DNA from: Gordionus sp. m RMFG-2023
Lineage: Eukaryota; Nematomorpha; Gordioida; Chordodea; Parachordodidae
Assembly: GCF_954871325.1 (NCBI RefSeq)
Contig: NC_088775.1
Location: 17,647,561 to 17,711,560 of the forward strand
Length of the DNA stretch: 64,000 nucleotides
Reading direction: 5' to 3'
The notes beneath the pieces are model-generated. The model had not been told where the DNA came from and searched no databases. It was given only the letters and a program-made list of their open reading frames with translations. The first letter of the stretch is position 1, and each line of letters starts with the position of its first letter. Positions 46,990 through 56,769 of the stretch are shown piece by piece. The position numbers were made by a program, and so were the translations under genes.

Positions 46990-48110
46990 TTTTGAGCTAA
47001 TTTTTCAATTATCAATCCTTGCTTGGCGTTAAATGCCTATGAATATTCAAAAGATCCAAATCATTCAATCTACTTTCAGATGTTGTATTTCATAGGTATG
47101 TTTTTAACAGACTTGCAGGCCCGTCCCCCGAGCCGGACCGTATTTTAATTTTTTTAAATATACCCGGGCCGGGCCCGTAATTTTTTTAAAAAAAAACACC
47201 CGGGCTGGGCCTGAAAATTTTTTTAAAAAAATCCCGGGCCGGAAAAAAATTTTAAAAAAAATCTGGGCCGTGTCCTGCAAATGGTACCTCTACAAGGCTC
47301 TGTTATTCTTCTTATAAAAGAATGTTCTCTCATTAGTTTACTAAAGAGCTAATATATATATATAACCATTTTAATACATTGGGAGTATAATCTAAAATGT
47401 GTTTGAAATAAAAAGCATCCATAGCATTTTTTGGGACTGTATCAACCATAGTTAATCTTTTAATCATAGTTATTCAGCTAATAAGGTATCATAAGATATT
47501 TTAACATCTTCATGATAAAAATCTAACAAATATTTATATTTTTTTTCTATCACCATATGAAAAAGGTTGGGAGAGGGGACATTTGTTTTATAATACTCTT
47601 CTACTAATCCTATATTAATGTTATGACGATGAGCTTGCTTGCTGCAAGTCGAGGGGGACAAATATTAAACACGTATAGCTCTGCTTTTGACTCAACAATA
47701 ACATATAAAATATGAAATTCTTCAACAACATTAGCTCTAATTTCCTTGAGTTCTAATAAAATGCTCTCCGCTATTCTCATCTTCTTAATCAAGTCAATGT
47801 TATGTTTTTGAAAAGTATTACATAAAATAGTTGTATAATTAAATAATACATTCTAATGAGAAAAAAAATTTGGAATAAGTATTGAATCCAATAATTTTCT
47901 TGCTTCTGAGGAAATATTTCTTTCAAGCCATTGTGATATTTCAGTAATAGCATTAATAATCGGCTCTTCTAACTCCATAATAGCTGTTACTGTGGCGGAG
48001 ACTCGATCTCGTTGGACAAGCTTGCAATTTCTTTCTCCCTGTTGGACAAGGAGTTTCAGAGATAATTATTATTTGACTAGAAATTTAGATAAATATTATT
48101 TGAAAATAAT
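46990..48110 (-). pseudogene. degraded hAT transposase (DUF4371-type branch)
   Basis: Minus-strand pieces in order: KKMRIAESILLELKEIRANV (47800-47730); CPPRLAASK then CSKQAHRHNINIGLVEEYYK, which resembles the PR..C.RQTHRxN block of this branch; KKYKYLLDFYHEDVKISYDT; IKRLTMVDTVPKNAMDAFYF; and SRLNDLDLLNIHRHLTPS (about 47060), the end of the dimerisation region. Several frame breaks and stops are visible. Confidence 0.75.
47107..47280. repeat. GCCCGG-rich repeat array
   Basis: ACCCGGGCCGGGCCCG, CCCGGGCTGGGCCTG and CCCGGGCCGG alternate with TTTTTTTAAAAAAA spacers, about 45 bp apart. The block is related to 25520-25720 (GGACCGGGCTGTATTTTAAT is nearly shared). It separates two parts of the hAT relic, so it looks inserted. 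Confidence 0.55.
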
Positions 48111-48739
48111 AGGTAAATTACGCCAAGGAATGAAATCGAAATTGATTGATAAAATAACTTAGTAGATGAATGTGATAAATAAATGTAATTAAATATATAT
48201 ATATATATGAGATAGGAATAAATATTAACAAATATAAATTAATATTAACAATAATATTTTTGAAAAATATAATCCGGCATCTGCATTTTTTGGCTTTGGG
48301 GGGGGGGGGGATTTGTCCCCCTGTCCCCCCCCGCTGCTTACGCCAATGGACAATAGATAACAAAGAGATTATTGTTTATGTTGTTTTCCTATAAATGCAT
48401 TCGCATTATATTTATTGTTTCGCGGTAATGCGCTCGCGATAATGACTTCGCGCAAAAACATTTGCTGTAAAAAATTCGCCCTAAAGGTTTGCGATAAAAG
48501 TTTTGCTAAAATGTATTCGCTCTAATAAATTCACGGTTAAGGTTTTGGAAATCGCGATAATGGCTCCGCGATATTGTCTTCGCTATAAATGTTTCGCGGA
48601 AAAAAAATCACGGGACTGGTTTCGCGATATTAAATTCGCTATAAAATTCCTTTGCGGTAAACGACATTCGCGTTAAAAGTTTCTCGAAAAAGTGCTTCGC
48701 GATAAAAGTTTTGCTGAATTGACCTGATATGCTACATAG

Positions 48740-50459
48740 TATTGAGATATAGAAAAATAATTTATTAATGCAATTAGTAAAAATAATTTGTCTAATTTAT
48801 AGAATTTAATAATGATATCGCATCTGAAGACACATTACTATCTTGCCATCTAGTAATTTCATGTAAAAATTTTCTGATCATCTTATCAGTTCTATAAATG
48901 CTGAAACTGAATAATGATGTAAAATTTAGTTAAGCATAAATTACATACTTACCATTTTGTTATTTAATTTGATCGAAAGTATTATTTATTTGTTCAATTT
49001 TTTCATGCTCAGCCTTATTTAAGTTTTGTATTTCTATTTATTCTTTTCTGAAAATGGAGGAACAATATTTAAATAATTATAGATATTTATTAATAATTAT
49101 AATTATAAAAAATAATTATTATTTTCTAACAATTTTGAATTTTATAAAATAATAATAGATATAACTAGAAATACACTAAATCATAAAATAAATTGCCTTT
49201 TTATCTATCATCTCATTAAGGTTTATTCATTTTATAAATATTTTATGTGTGATACGTGATTTAGAGTGCTTATACCCTCTATTGTTGAAGGTTCAACAGA
49301 GCTACGTTAGGTATTCCTCATTTCCATCTATGATGAAAAATTAAAAATGAGGAGTCCTCTACACGTTTGTGGGCAGGCTGCGCCTGCCTGTACGCACAAC
49401 GATAAGAAAATAAATGTTGAGCAAAACAAAAGCCTATACCCGAGAACTTTAGAATAATTTAATTACTTTTAGGGTGGGAAGTGGCTGATTTAAGTTTAAA
49501 TTCCTTTGTGTAAGTCTTAATTGATTACTAACGATATTGAGAGATTTATAATTATATCAATTGAATTTCGATTTATCCTAAAAGAAAAAAGTTTAATATA
49601 TATTATTCTTCTGGTGAAATAAAATGTTAAATTTTAAAATTCTAATTCGATTAATATGATATTTGCACTTGTAGCATCCACTTGCAATGGAAAACCGAAC
49701 CCACTTCTGAAAACGATGAAATCCGAACAATCTGATATTTAGAAATTTCACAGTAGACAAACTCTAGGTGAATGAATGTTTTTATTGAAAAATTTAATAT
49801 TTTTGGATAATATTAACGTCAAACGGGTTGTTTTTCCAGTTTTTTTCATATTACGAGGAATGGAAATTCTTAATTAAATTATTTTTATTTATGAAAACAG
49901 GCGAATTTTCAATGGGGAGGAGGGGGTTCCCCTCCCCCATTTGGTTACGAGCTTGCTCTGAATCAAATTGAAATCTTAAAAATTTTTATGGAAAATATTT
50001 TAAATAAATTTTAGTAAAAGCAATATATATCGGAATGTCATATCAGTACAAGCAAGTGACGCACATTATTCTTATTTGCTATTTTTTTCATTTTGCAATA
50101 TCAAACTCAGTCTTTTAGAAAAATTCACTATGGAGCTATGGAAAAATGTACAAAGTTTTGGAATGTACATGAATTGCCCTAATCTTCAAGAAAGATAAGG
50201 ATGGTATGTACACGCAATATAAATTTTAAGCATGGTTGTCTCCAATTATTCCTCACTCATGTAGACGTTGATTGTGATAAATGGCTCCATTTTTAACATG
50301 TTTGGAAGCCATTATAAAGTTAAACCGAATTTTTGAGCGAAAAATATTATTCTAGTCTTGATTGGGGCTCCATAAATTTTGTAATCAATACCCCTCTGGT
50401 TATAAATATTTATATTTTTAAAAAATATTTATTATTTACTATCTTCTAATAGGTGGTTA
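48740..50459. other. AT-rich spacer
   Basis: No gene was recognised. A small fold-back GGGCAGGCTGCGCCTGCC is at 49370-49390 and GGGGAGG..CCTCCCC is at 49914-49940. Confidence 0.4.
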
Positions 50460-52078
50460 CAGCGTCTATATGAGCGGGAGGTGTAGGAACAGTTTGCATC
50501 CTATTTTTTTGAGGGAGTAGGCTGCTTTAATGGGGGTAGGATAAATTTTTTTGGGGGTTATCTTTTAAATTTTGAGATGAAATAGGATAAAATTTATTGC
50601 TGTAAAAATTATTACTTTTATTATAGAAATATTATAATACAATTATCGACCAAATCTATATATTGCAAACAATTATACACATTGTTTTCCAAATAAAACT
50701 TTCTGCTATCCTTTTTAATTTAAAAGGTTTAGATATATCAGCAAGCTCATAATGCCATAATAATTAATTCATTGTAAATAATGGAGGTTTTAATTGAATT
50801 TATTATCTAAAAAATAAATTCTTTATATTCACAAAATATCGATAGTTGGCAGGGGCGTCGCTAGCCTTCACAAACTCAGGGGACTCAACTAAAAAAAATT
50901 TTAAGATACCCCTTGCGGGCTTTCGGCCGGCTTTTGCCCGGCCTTCGGCCGGGTTTTATATGAATATATTATACTTTTTTAAAATTTGACTGAACAATTA
51001 TTCTGATTTTCATATTTATCATTTATTATATTATGCATATAAAATAAACTAGCATATAAAAAATCACATAATGCAATAATATAATTCGTAGCAACTTACA
51101 TTGACAAAAGGTTATCAAACTAGTATTTCTATCCATTTTAGACAATGTTATATAGAATCGACTAATAAGAAAAAATTTATAGGCCTAAACCAAATCAACA
51201 ATTTTTGTAGGAGAGAGTATAAACGACCAATCCAAATCATAAAACTATAGGTGGTTAGAGCTTCCTCTTATATAGATGACATTATTGAGGCTAGATTAGT
51301 AATTGAGAAAATTATTGTAAGATATTAAATTTCTAAAAGATTATCTTCCATTTTAAATGATATATAAACGACTACACAGTTGACCATTATTGTTTATCTA
51401 AAATATGTAATTATATGCTCTCAGCCGTTATAGTAATAATCTTAAATTACTTAGCAACACAAATAATGGATGCTGGTTAATTTGCCAGTAATAGCCATGA
51501 TACTCACGATCTAAACTAATATCAGAATTTATTATGTTGGATAAATTGATAAAATAAAAACACTAAAAATCTTTGGAAGAAATAATTATGCAAATATATT
51601 GAAGCCTGGTTACACGGCAATGCCATATTAGAAATGAAACATTTTATAACTATAAAATTACCAGATGATATGATGAAACAATTAAGATTTTATATATTGT
51701 CGCACCACCTTGGTATATTATATCTTAAAATAATAGTAGTTTGTAATAATATCAAAAATATACTTGTATTAAAAATTTAACTCAAGACTGTTTTTCGAAA
51801 AAGAAAAAAATATTTTTCTTAAAAACACGTAAAAAGAAGAGAAGAAAAGATATCAAATTTATTACATCTATTACAGGATGAATAATAAAATGTTTAATTT
51901 TAAAATTTATTTATAACTAAATAGATGGCGTTAAATACTTGAATGCAAATTGTTATTATATTTATTATCAAAACCATTTATTAGTAAAATTTATTATAAT
52001 ATTAACTGTAATATATTATATAACTGTCAAATCTGAAATACGTTTATAAAAGTGGCATTATATCTAATATTTTATAGA

Positions 52079-53922
52079 CAGAGTTGTTAAAAGATAGAAT
52101 CAAAAGATCGACGATCCTGGATTCGATCGCATATTTGTCAATTTTACGAGATTTATGATTCTGACTTAAATTGAGGATCGAGATCATTTTGTTTAAAATT
52201 CGATCCCGATCTTTTTAAAAATTAATTTTTTACTTAAAAAGCAATAAATAAAATAAAAATTTTGAAAATTAAATTAAAATATTATTTAAAAAAAAATATC
52301 TATCTTCATATTTTATCAACTTCCATTCCACAATTTATTTTATAGATATATTTATTCATTTCCTAAATTTTACGAGATTTAGAGCTCTTACAAGTTATTT
52401 AATATAAATTTATAATAATATATTAATATTTAATTTAATAGGTAAATGTAAATGTCAATTATAGATTTAGAAGATTCTATTGCTTATACTATTGATGTAA
52501 CAGCAGATATAAGTGAGAATGAGAATCTTTTACCATTTTTGAAATTACGTAAGTATTTTACTTTATGTGAAATGGATGAAAGCAACTCTTATAATATGAT
52601 CAGCACCAAATGCCGTCTCTGTAAGAAGATAATATCATCTTCCAAAATATCATCCTCGAACTTAAAGAGACATTTACAAGTAATTCTTTTAAATTTTTAA
52701 TATATGATAATCTTAATGTCAACATGTTTAAATTTAATTTATTACATTCCTGAGTTGAGCAGGTCCTACAGAAATAGAATCTAGATATAGATTCTTTATA
52801 AAAAAATATTTTTTTATGCAATTATTTTATATTATCAGATATCTGCAAAATATATTAAAAAATTGCATTGGCAAATTTAGTAAAATATTTTTAACAAGCC
52901 AGTTCTACTAAACCTCTGATATCTAGTAAAATATTAATGGGCCTTTAAAGACATTAAAAATTTATTAGATTATTTGAATTTTAAGCTAATATTTTGAATA
53001 ATATTCTTTGTAAATAAATTACAATGTTAATTTCTTTGTATATTAAGGATATGACCCAAATATAAATAAATACCATACAGATGATGTGCCAGACTTGACT
53101 GTAAAATTTAAAAGGGTTAAGTTTTGCAGATACTTGATTTGATTTATATGAATAAAATGAACACTTATTTAATAATAAATTAATTATCATTTCATAATAT
53201 AGATTTCCTTCACTGTATGAAGACAGTAACATTTTGGCAGCCATGATTCACCCTAAATTTAAACTTAATTGGCCTTATTTTAATCTGCCACAAAATATGA
53301 TGGTAAAAGAAAGATTAGTTGCCCATTTGGAAAATATGCAGGAACAACCATATGCGGATACCTCAAATGAATGTATGGATGACATTGATGCTTTTTTTGG
53401 GAAAAATACTGTACAAAATGCTTGTTCCTTTAAAAATTTTTTTTATTCAAATGATGATACCATGAATATTTTTAATACTTATATTAATTTTAAAAAAATA
53501 TTTATTGAATATAATACACCTTTGCCATCAAGCGCTCCTGTGGAGCGCTTGTTTAGTAAAGCTAAACATGTTCTAAATGAAAGACGCGGATGTTTAAATG
53601 ATGATAATTTGAAAAAAATTTATTATTAAAAGCTAATTTTAATTTTAAATAAATATTTTATAATTGTTATATTTATTATTCAATTACAATAAATTTCTAC
53701 CATATTTAATTTATTTTTATATTAGTTAATTTTGCATCGGTTATATTATATTATTATTCAATTACAATAAATTTATAACATATATTAGTTAATTTTGATC
53801 GGTCTAAAATTTCTCAGAAATTTAAATAGAAAAAAAAGGTCGATCCTGGATTTCGATCCTCTTTTTTTGAAAAGATCGTGATCGGGATTCGATCGTTTTA
53901 AAAAGATCTGTTAACTAGCCTG
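52079..53922 (+). mobile_element. 1.8-kb internally deleted hAT element
   Basis: The ends CAGAGTTGTTAAAAGAT and the mirrored ATCTGTTAACTAGCCTG are followed inward by GATCGACGATCCTGGATTCG and its mirror. The flanks are TTTATAGA (52071-52078) and TTTATATA (53923-53930), 7 of 8 matching. It carries the first and last coding segments of a hAT transposase but lacks the core between them. Confidence 0.83.
52452..53629 (+). pseudogene. hAT transposase with the catalytic core deleted
   Basis: The first exon, 52452-52679, encodes an acidic N-terminus and a BED-type zinc finger (STKCRLCKKIISS, SSNLKRHLQ) and ends at a GT donor. The last exon, 53203-53629, begins after AG and reads LYEDSNILAAMIHPKFKLNW, then an acidic linker (ECMDDIDAFFGKN), then SSAPVERLFSKAKHVLNERR, the dimerisation block, with a TAA stop. 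The segments with the catalytic aspartates and CxxH are absent, so about 350 residues are missing relative to the family. A truncated DNA-binding repressor form remains conceivable, since the finger is whole. Confidence 0.83.
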
Positions 53923-54718
53923 TTTATATACAACTTTATATAGTAGAGGATTATAAACCATATGTCTACTTACTTTTTATAAAGAAAATTCTTATACTTA
54001 TTTGAACCTTGAAAATATTTTTAAGGTATGATAATAAAATTTCAAAATAAATATACAGTTGATTAGTCATTATGAACTCGGCTAACTTTATTATTAAGTT
54101 TGTTAATTTTCAAATAATATATGATTATATTTATTTAATTAGGGTTAAATAATAATTTAAATAATAAAAGTCAATTAAACTTCAACTGTTAAAGCTAAAT
54201 TAATATTTAGTGAGTTATTGATATTATATTTTTAATACAGAATTTGATTGCTAGCTGACATAGTGAAAATATAATTTATATGTATTAATCTAATCTAATA
54301 ATAAAAATAATATTCATTTAATAAAAATTTAAATAGTTGTTAATTTCTAAATAATAAAATTATATCTATATATTACTTAATGGAATTATAAAAGAAATCA
54401 TTCAGTGGGAAATCAAAAAAATTTATTTTTAGTTCAAGGGGATATTAAGGATCCATTAAAAAAAAATTTATACTTCAGAGGGCTATTCAAATATTTCAGG
54501 GAGCTCGAGCCCCTGCCCCCTTCCCCCGCCTAGCGACGCCACTGATAGTTGGTAGTAGAGATAGATTTATTTAAGTTATCCTTATAAATTCTCTGAAAAG
54601 AGTATTAATATAATTATAAAGGTAAAAACTCAGCCGAAGATAGCGTGAATTATTGGGGGGGGGGGGTGGGGGTAGGCAAAGGTTTTTGAAGGAGGTTTAC
54701 ATCCAGTGAATATCCTGT

Positions 54719-54941
54719 TAGTGTTGCTAAACGGCTCGTTTTGAGCCGATCTTTATAAGCGGCTAACTCAATATTTTAGCCAGAAAAATATTTCCTAAGC
54801 CTCAAGATTTTGATTGTAGTAGGAACAAAGGTTTGAACATCTATTAACGAAATTTCGAGGCTTGGGCATTATTTTTCTGGCTAAAATATTGAGTTAGCCG
54901 TTTTTAAATATCGGCTCAGAACGAGCCGTTTAACAACACTA
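54719..54941. repeat. 223-bp MITE with TSD and empty-site control
   Basis: TAGTGTTGCTAAACGGCTCG and its mirror CGAGCCGTTTAACAACACTA form the ends; CGGCTAACTCAATATTTTAG arms are inside. The flanks are TATCCTGT (54711-54718) and AATCCTGT (54942-54949). Copy 1 of the host element shows the unoccupied site AATCCTGT at 23715-23722. Other copies are at 2773-2999 and (half) about 31800-31905. Confidence 0.88.
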
Positions 54942-55233
54942 AATCCTGTCATGTAGACGCTGGGTGGTTATATATATATCTAAAAGACATTTCATCAGCA
55001 TTAGTAAAACGCTATCTATAATTAGAAAATTTCTTGAAATCTTAAAAGTTATGTTTACTTAATAATTATTTATGAATCTTTAAACAATTTTAGTATATTA
55101 TTAAAACAGAATTTTAGTTTAAATAATGAATCTCAAGATATATTTATTTTAAAATTATCAGAAACCAGGGAGACCTTTTCACTCGTCAATCCCGTAATTG
55201 ATAATTAATCCTTATTTTTATAGTATATAAGAA

Positions 55234-55455
55234 TTATAATGTCTGGTCCTGGTCTATTTCTTTATTACCGTTTAAAACGCTTTCAATGTTACAATAATTT
55301 ATCAATGATTGACTGCGAGCACACATTTCCTGTCTTGTCAATCGTTTTATATTAGGCTATGCACATTATTTTCTAAATGATTTATTTAAGAAAGGCCTTA
55401 TAAACTGATGTTTTCACAGTACAAGATGAAAGATTACTGTATGCGCTTCATGTAT
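55234..55455 (+). pseudogene. duplicated 5' end of EXOC1 (promoter plus first 26 codons)
   Basis: It matches 56625-56848 over about 220 bp at well over 90% by eye: the upstream region with CCGTTTAAAACGCTTTCAAT and TTGACTGCGAGCACACATTT, then the start of exon 1 (ATGATTTATTTAAG). In this copy the eighth or ninth codon CAA has become TAA, so it could only yield a very short peptide. It ends at GCTTCATGTAT, where a transposon begins. It may still act as an alternative promoter. Confidence 0.85.
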
Positions 55456-55457
55456 AA

Positions 55458-56616
55458 CATAGTCGTAGCCAGGATTTTCATAAAGGGGAGGGAATTAAAA
55501 AATTACTGGGGGCTTCGCCCCCAGACCTTCTTTTGGGCGGGCCTTCGGCCCGCTTTCCCCGGCCTTCGGCCGGGTTACTTTAGTCTATATATAGTTTAAT
55601 AAAAAAAAATAAGCCTGGAACAAATATGAAATATATTTTTATTAGTTTATATAAATTAAAAATATAATGTATTGTATATACCTTAATATAAAAGCATGGT
55701 AATAATTTATTTTAAACAATTATAAGAAATTTATTTAAAAAATAAGTAGACATATAGTTGATTTTACTCTATTATATAGAATTAATTATAAAATACTAGG
55801 TAAAATTCCACTTTTACAGACATATTTGACAGTTAGAGAATATATTACAGTTAATAATTTAACAAATTTTACTAATCAATGCTCTTGATATTAAATATAG
55901 CAACAATATGCATTCAATTATTTAACGCCATCTATTTTTTTAAGTAAAAATGATATTTAAATTTAATCTTCATATTATTCATCCCACAATGTCTTTAAAA
56001 GATATTTTCTGATGTCCTTATCAATATTTTATAGTTTTCTGTAAAATATTTAATTCGCTATATTGGTAAAAATTACTTGATTGTCATTTGATAATTAGAT
56101 ATACTGTAAATCTACGACATATAATATTCCACTGTTTGTATTGTGCTTTAATATTTTTTTAATTTATGACTTAATTTTATCAATAGTTTATAATTATATT
56201 TTACTTTTATTAAGATAAATAAATTAAAATTACTCACTTTATAAAAAATTATATTTGATATATTATATTATTTAGTAATTTTATGGATCTATTATTATTA
56301 ATTATAATACATTTCACTTCTGTCTTAAGACTTATGCTTATATTCCATTTATTAAAAAACATTTTTGGTTCATTATTTATAAATTTATTTTCCCAAAATC
56401 TATAAATTATGATATATAGTTTTATAAAAAAATATCAACTTTTATATTCTTTCTTTTAAATTATTATTTAAGATATATGCATACATATTTGAGGGTCAGG
56501 GAGTGGGGGGAGGACTAAGGGGGATATTTTTTTATTAGCTAAAAATGATATTTACAAAAAGTGATAAATTTCTGGAGGGGGGGATTTCCCCTTGCCACTC
56601 CCCGGCTACGCCTATG
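55458..56616. mobile_element. 1.16-kb hAT-like element at the EXOC1 duplication junction
   Basis: The ends CATAGTCGTAGCCAGG and (reverse complement of the right end) CATAGGCGTAGCCGGGG are inverted. The flanks ATGTATAA and GTGTATAT agree at 6 of 8. The left subterminal GGGCTTCGCCC and CCGGCCTTCGGCCGGG hairpins match the 50850-54544 element, and 55800-56020 matches 51860-52060 in reverse, so the two are related. No transposase was seen. Confidence 0.78.
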
Positions 56617-56624
56617 GTGTATAT

Positions 56625-56769
56625 TTATAATGTCTGCTCCTGGTCTATTACTTTATTACCGTTTAAAACGCTTTCAATGTTACAATAATTTATCAATGAT
56701 TGACTGCGAGCACACATTTCCTATCTTGTCAATCGTTTTATATTAGGCTATGTTCATTATTTTAGCTAA
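56625..56769 (+). promoter_or_regulatory. probable EXOC1 promoter and 5' leader
   Basis: This is the ~145 bp immediately upstream of the EXOC1 start codon and the non-duplicated working copy of 55234-55378. It contains TTTAAAACGC and ATTGACTGCGAGC; no TATA box or initiator can be fixed. The role is inferred from position. Confidence 0.4.

Larger units (their letters stand above)
46627..48348 (-). mobile_element. 1.7-kb hAT element with perfect 8-bp TSD
   Basis: GACAATAG is repeated at 46619-46626 and 48349-48356. The ends CAGGCACGTACGCAGG and (reverse complement of the right end) CATTGGCGTAAGCAGCGGGG are weakly inverted. It contains a degraded hAT transposase on the minus strand and a GCCCGG-rich insert at 47107-47280. 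Confidence 0.82.
37262..48731. mobile_element. 11.5-kb fold-back element with repeat-built arms and perfect 8-bp TSD
   Basis: The arms at 37262-37550 and about 48390-48731 are inverted and built from short degenerate units of the type TTCGCGATAAAAGTTT/ATTCGC. The outermost 24 bp of the two ends match at 16 positions (both contain GTCAA and AAACTTTTAT). CTACATAG is repeated exactly at 37254-37261 and 48732-48739. Inside are a second inverted pair (37571-38390 and 44760-45470), minisatellites, a MITE, an RTE LINE and a hAT with its own TSD. No gene that clearly belongs to the outer element was found. Confidence 0.75.
50850..54544. mobile_element. 3.7-kb CAGGGGCGTCGCTAG hAT element, perfect 8-bp TSD
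   Basis: The ends CAGGGGCGTCGCTAG and CTAGCGACGCCACTG are inverted. ATAGTTGG is repeated at 50842-50849 and 54545-54552, and the empty site ATCGATAGTTGGTAGTAGAG is intact in copy 1 (23541-23560). The left subterminal GGCTTTCGGCCGGC/CCGGCCTTCGGCCGGG hairpins recur in the element at 55458-56616. Another hAT (52079-53922) is nested inside. No transposase of its own was recognised. Confidence 0.87.
50460..54962. mobile_element. CAGCGTCTACATGAG-family element, copy 2, with perfect TSD and two insertions
   Basis: It starts CAGCGTCTATATGAGCGGGA and ends CATGTAGACGCTG, flanked by GGTGGTTA at 50452-50459 and 54963-54970. Apart from two inserted elements (50850-54544 and 54719-54941) it is about 585 bp and aligns with copy 1 at 23181-23820. 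It has no coding sequence; the 8-bp duplication makes it a probable nonautonomous hAT. Confidence 0.87.

Noticed and set aside
36570-48110. A single hAT gene split by a 10-kb insertion (C-terminus at 36.6-37.0 kb, middle at 47.4-48.1 kb)
   Set aside because: The 46627-48348 element has its own duplication and its own C-terminal block at about 47060, so the two are separate relics.
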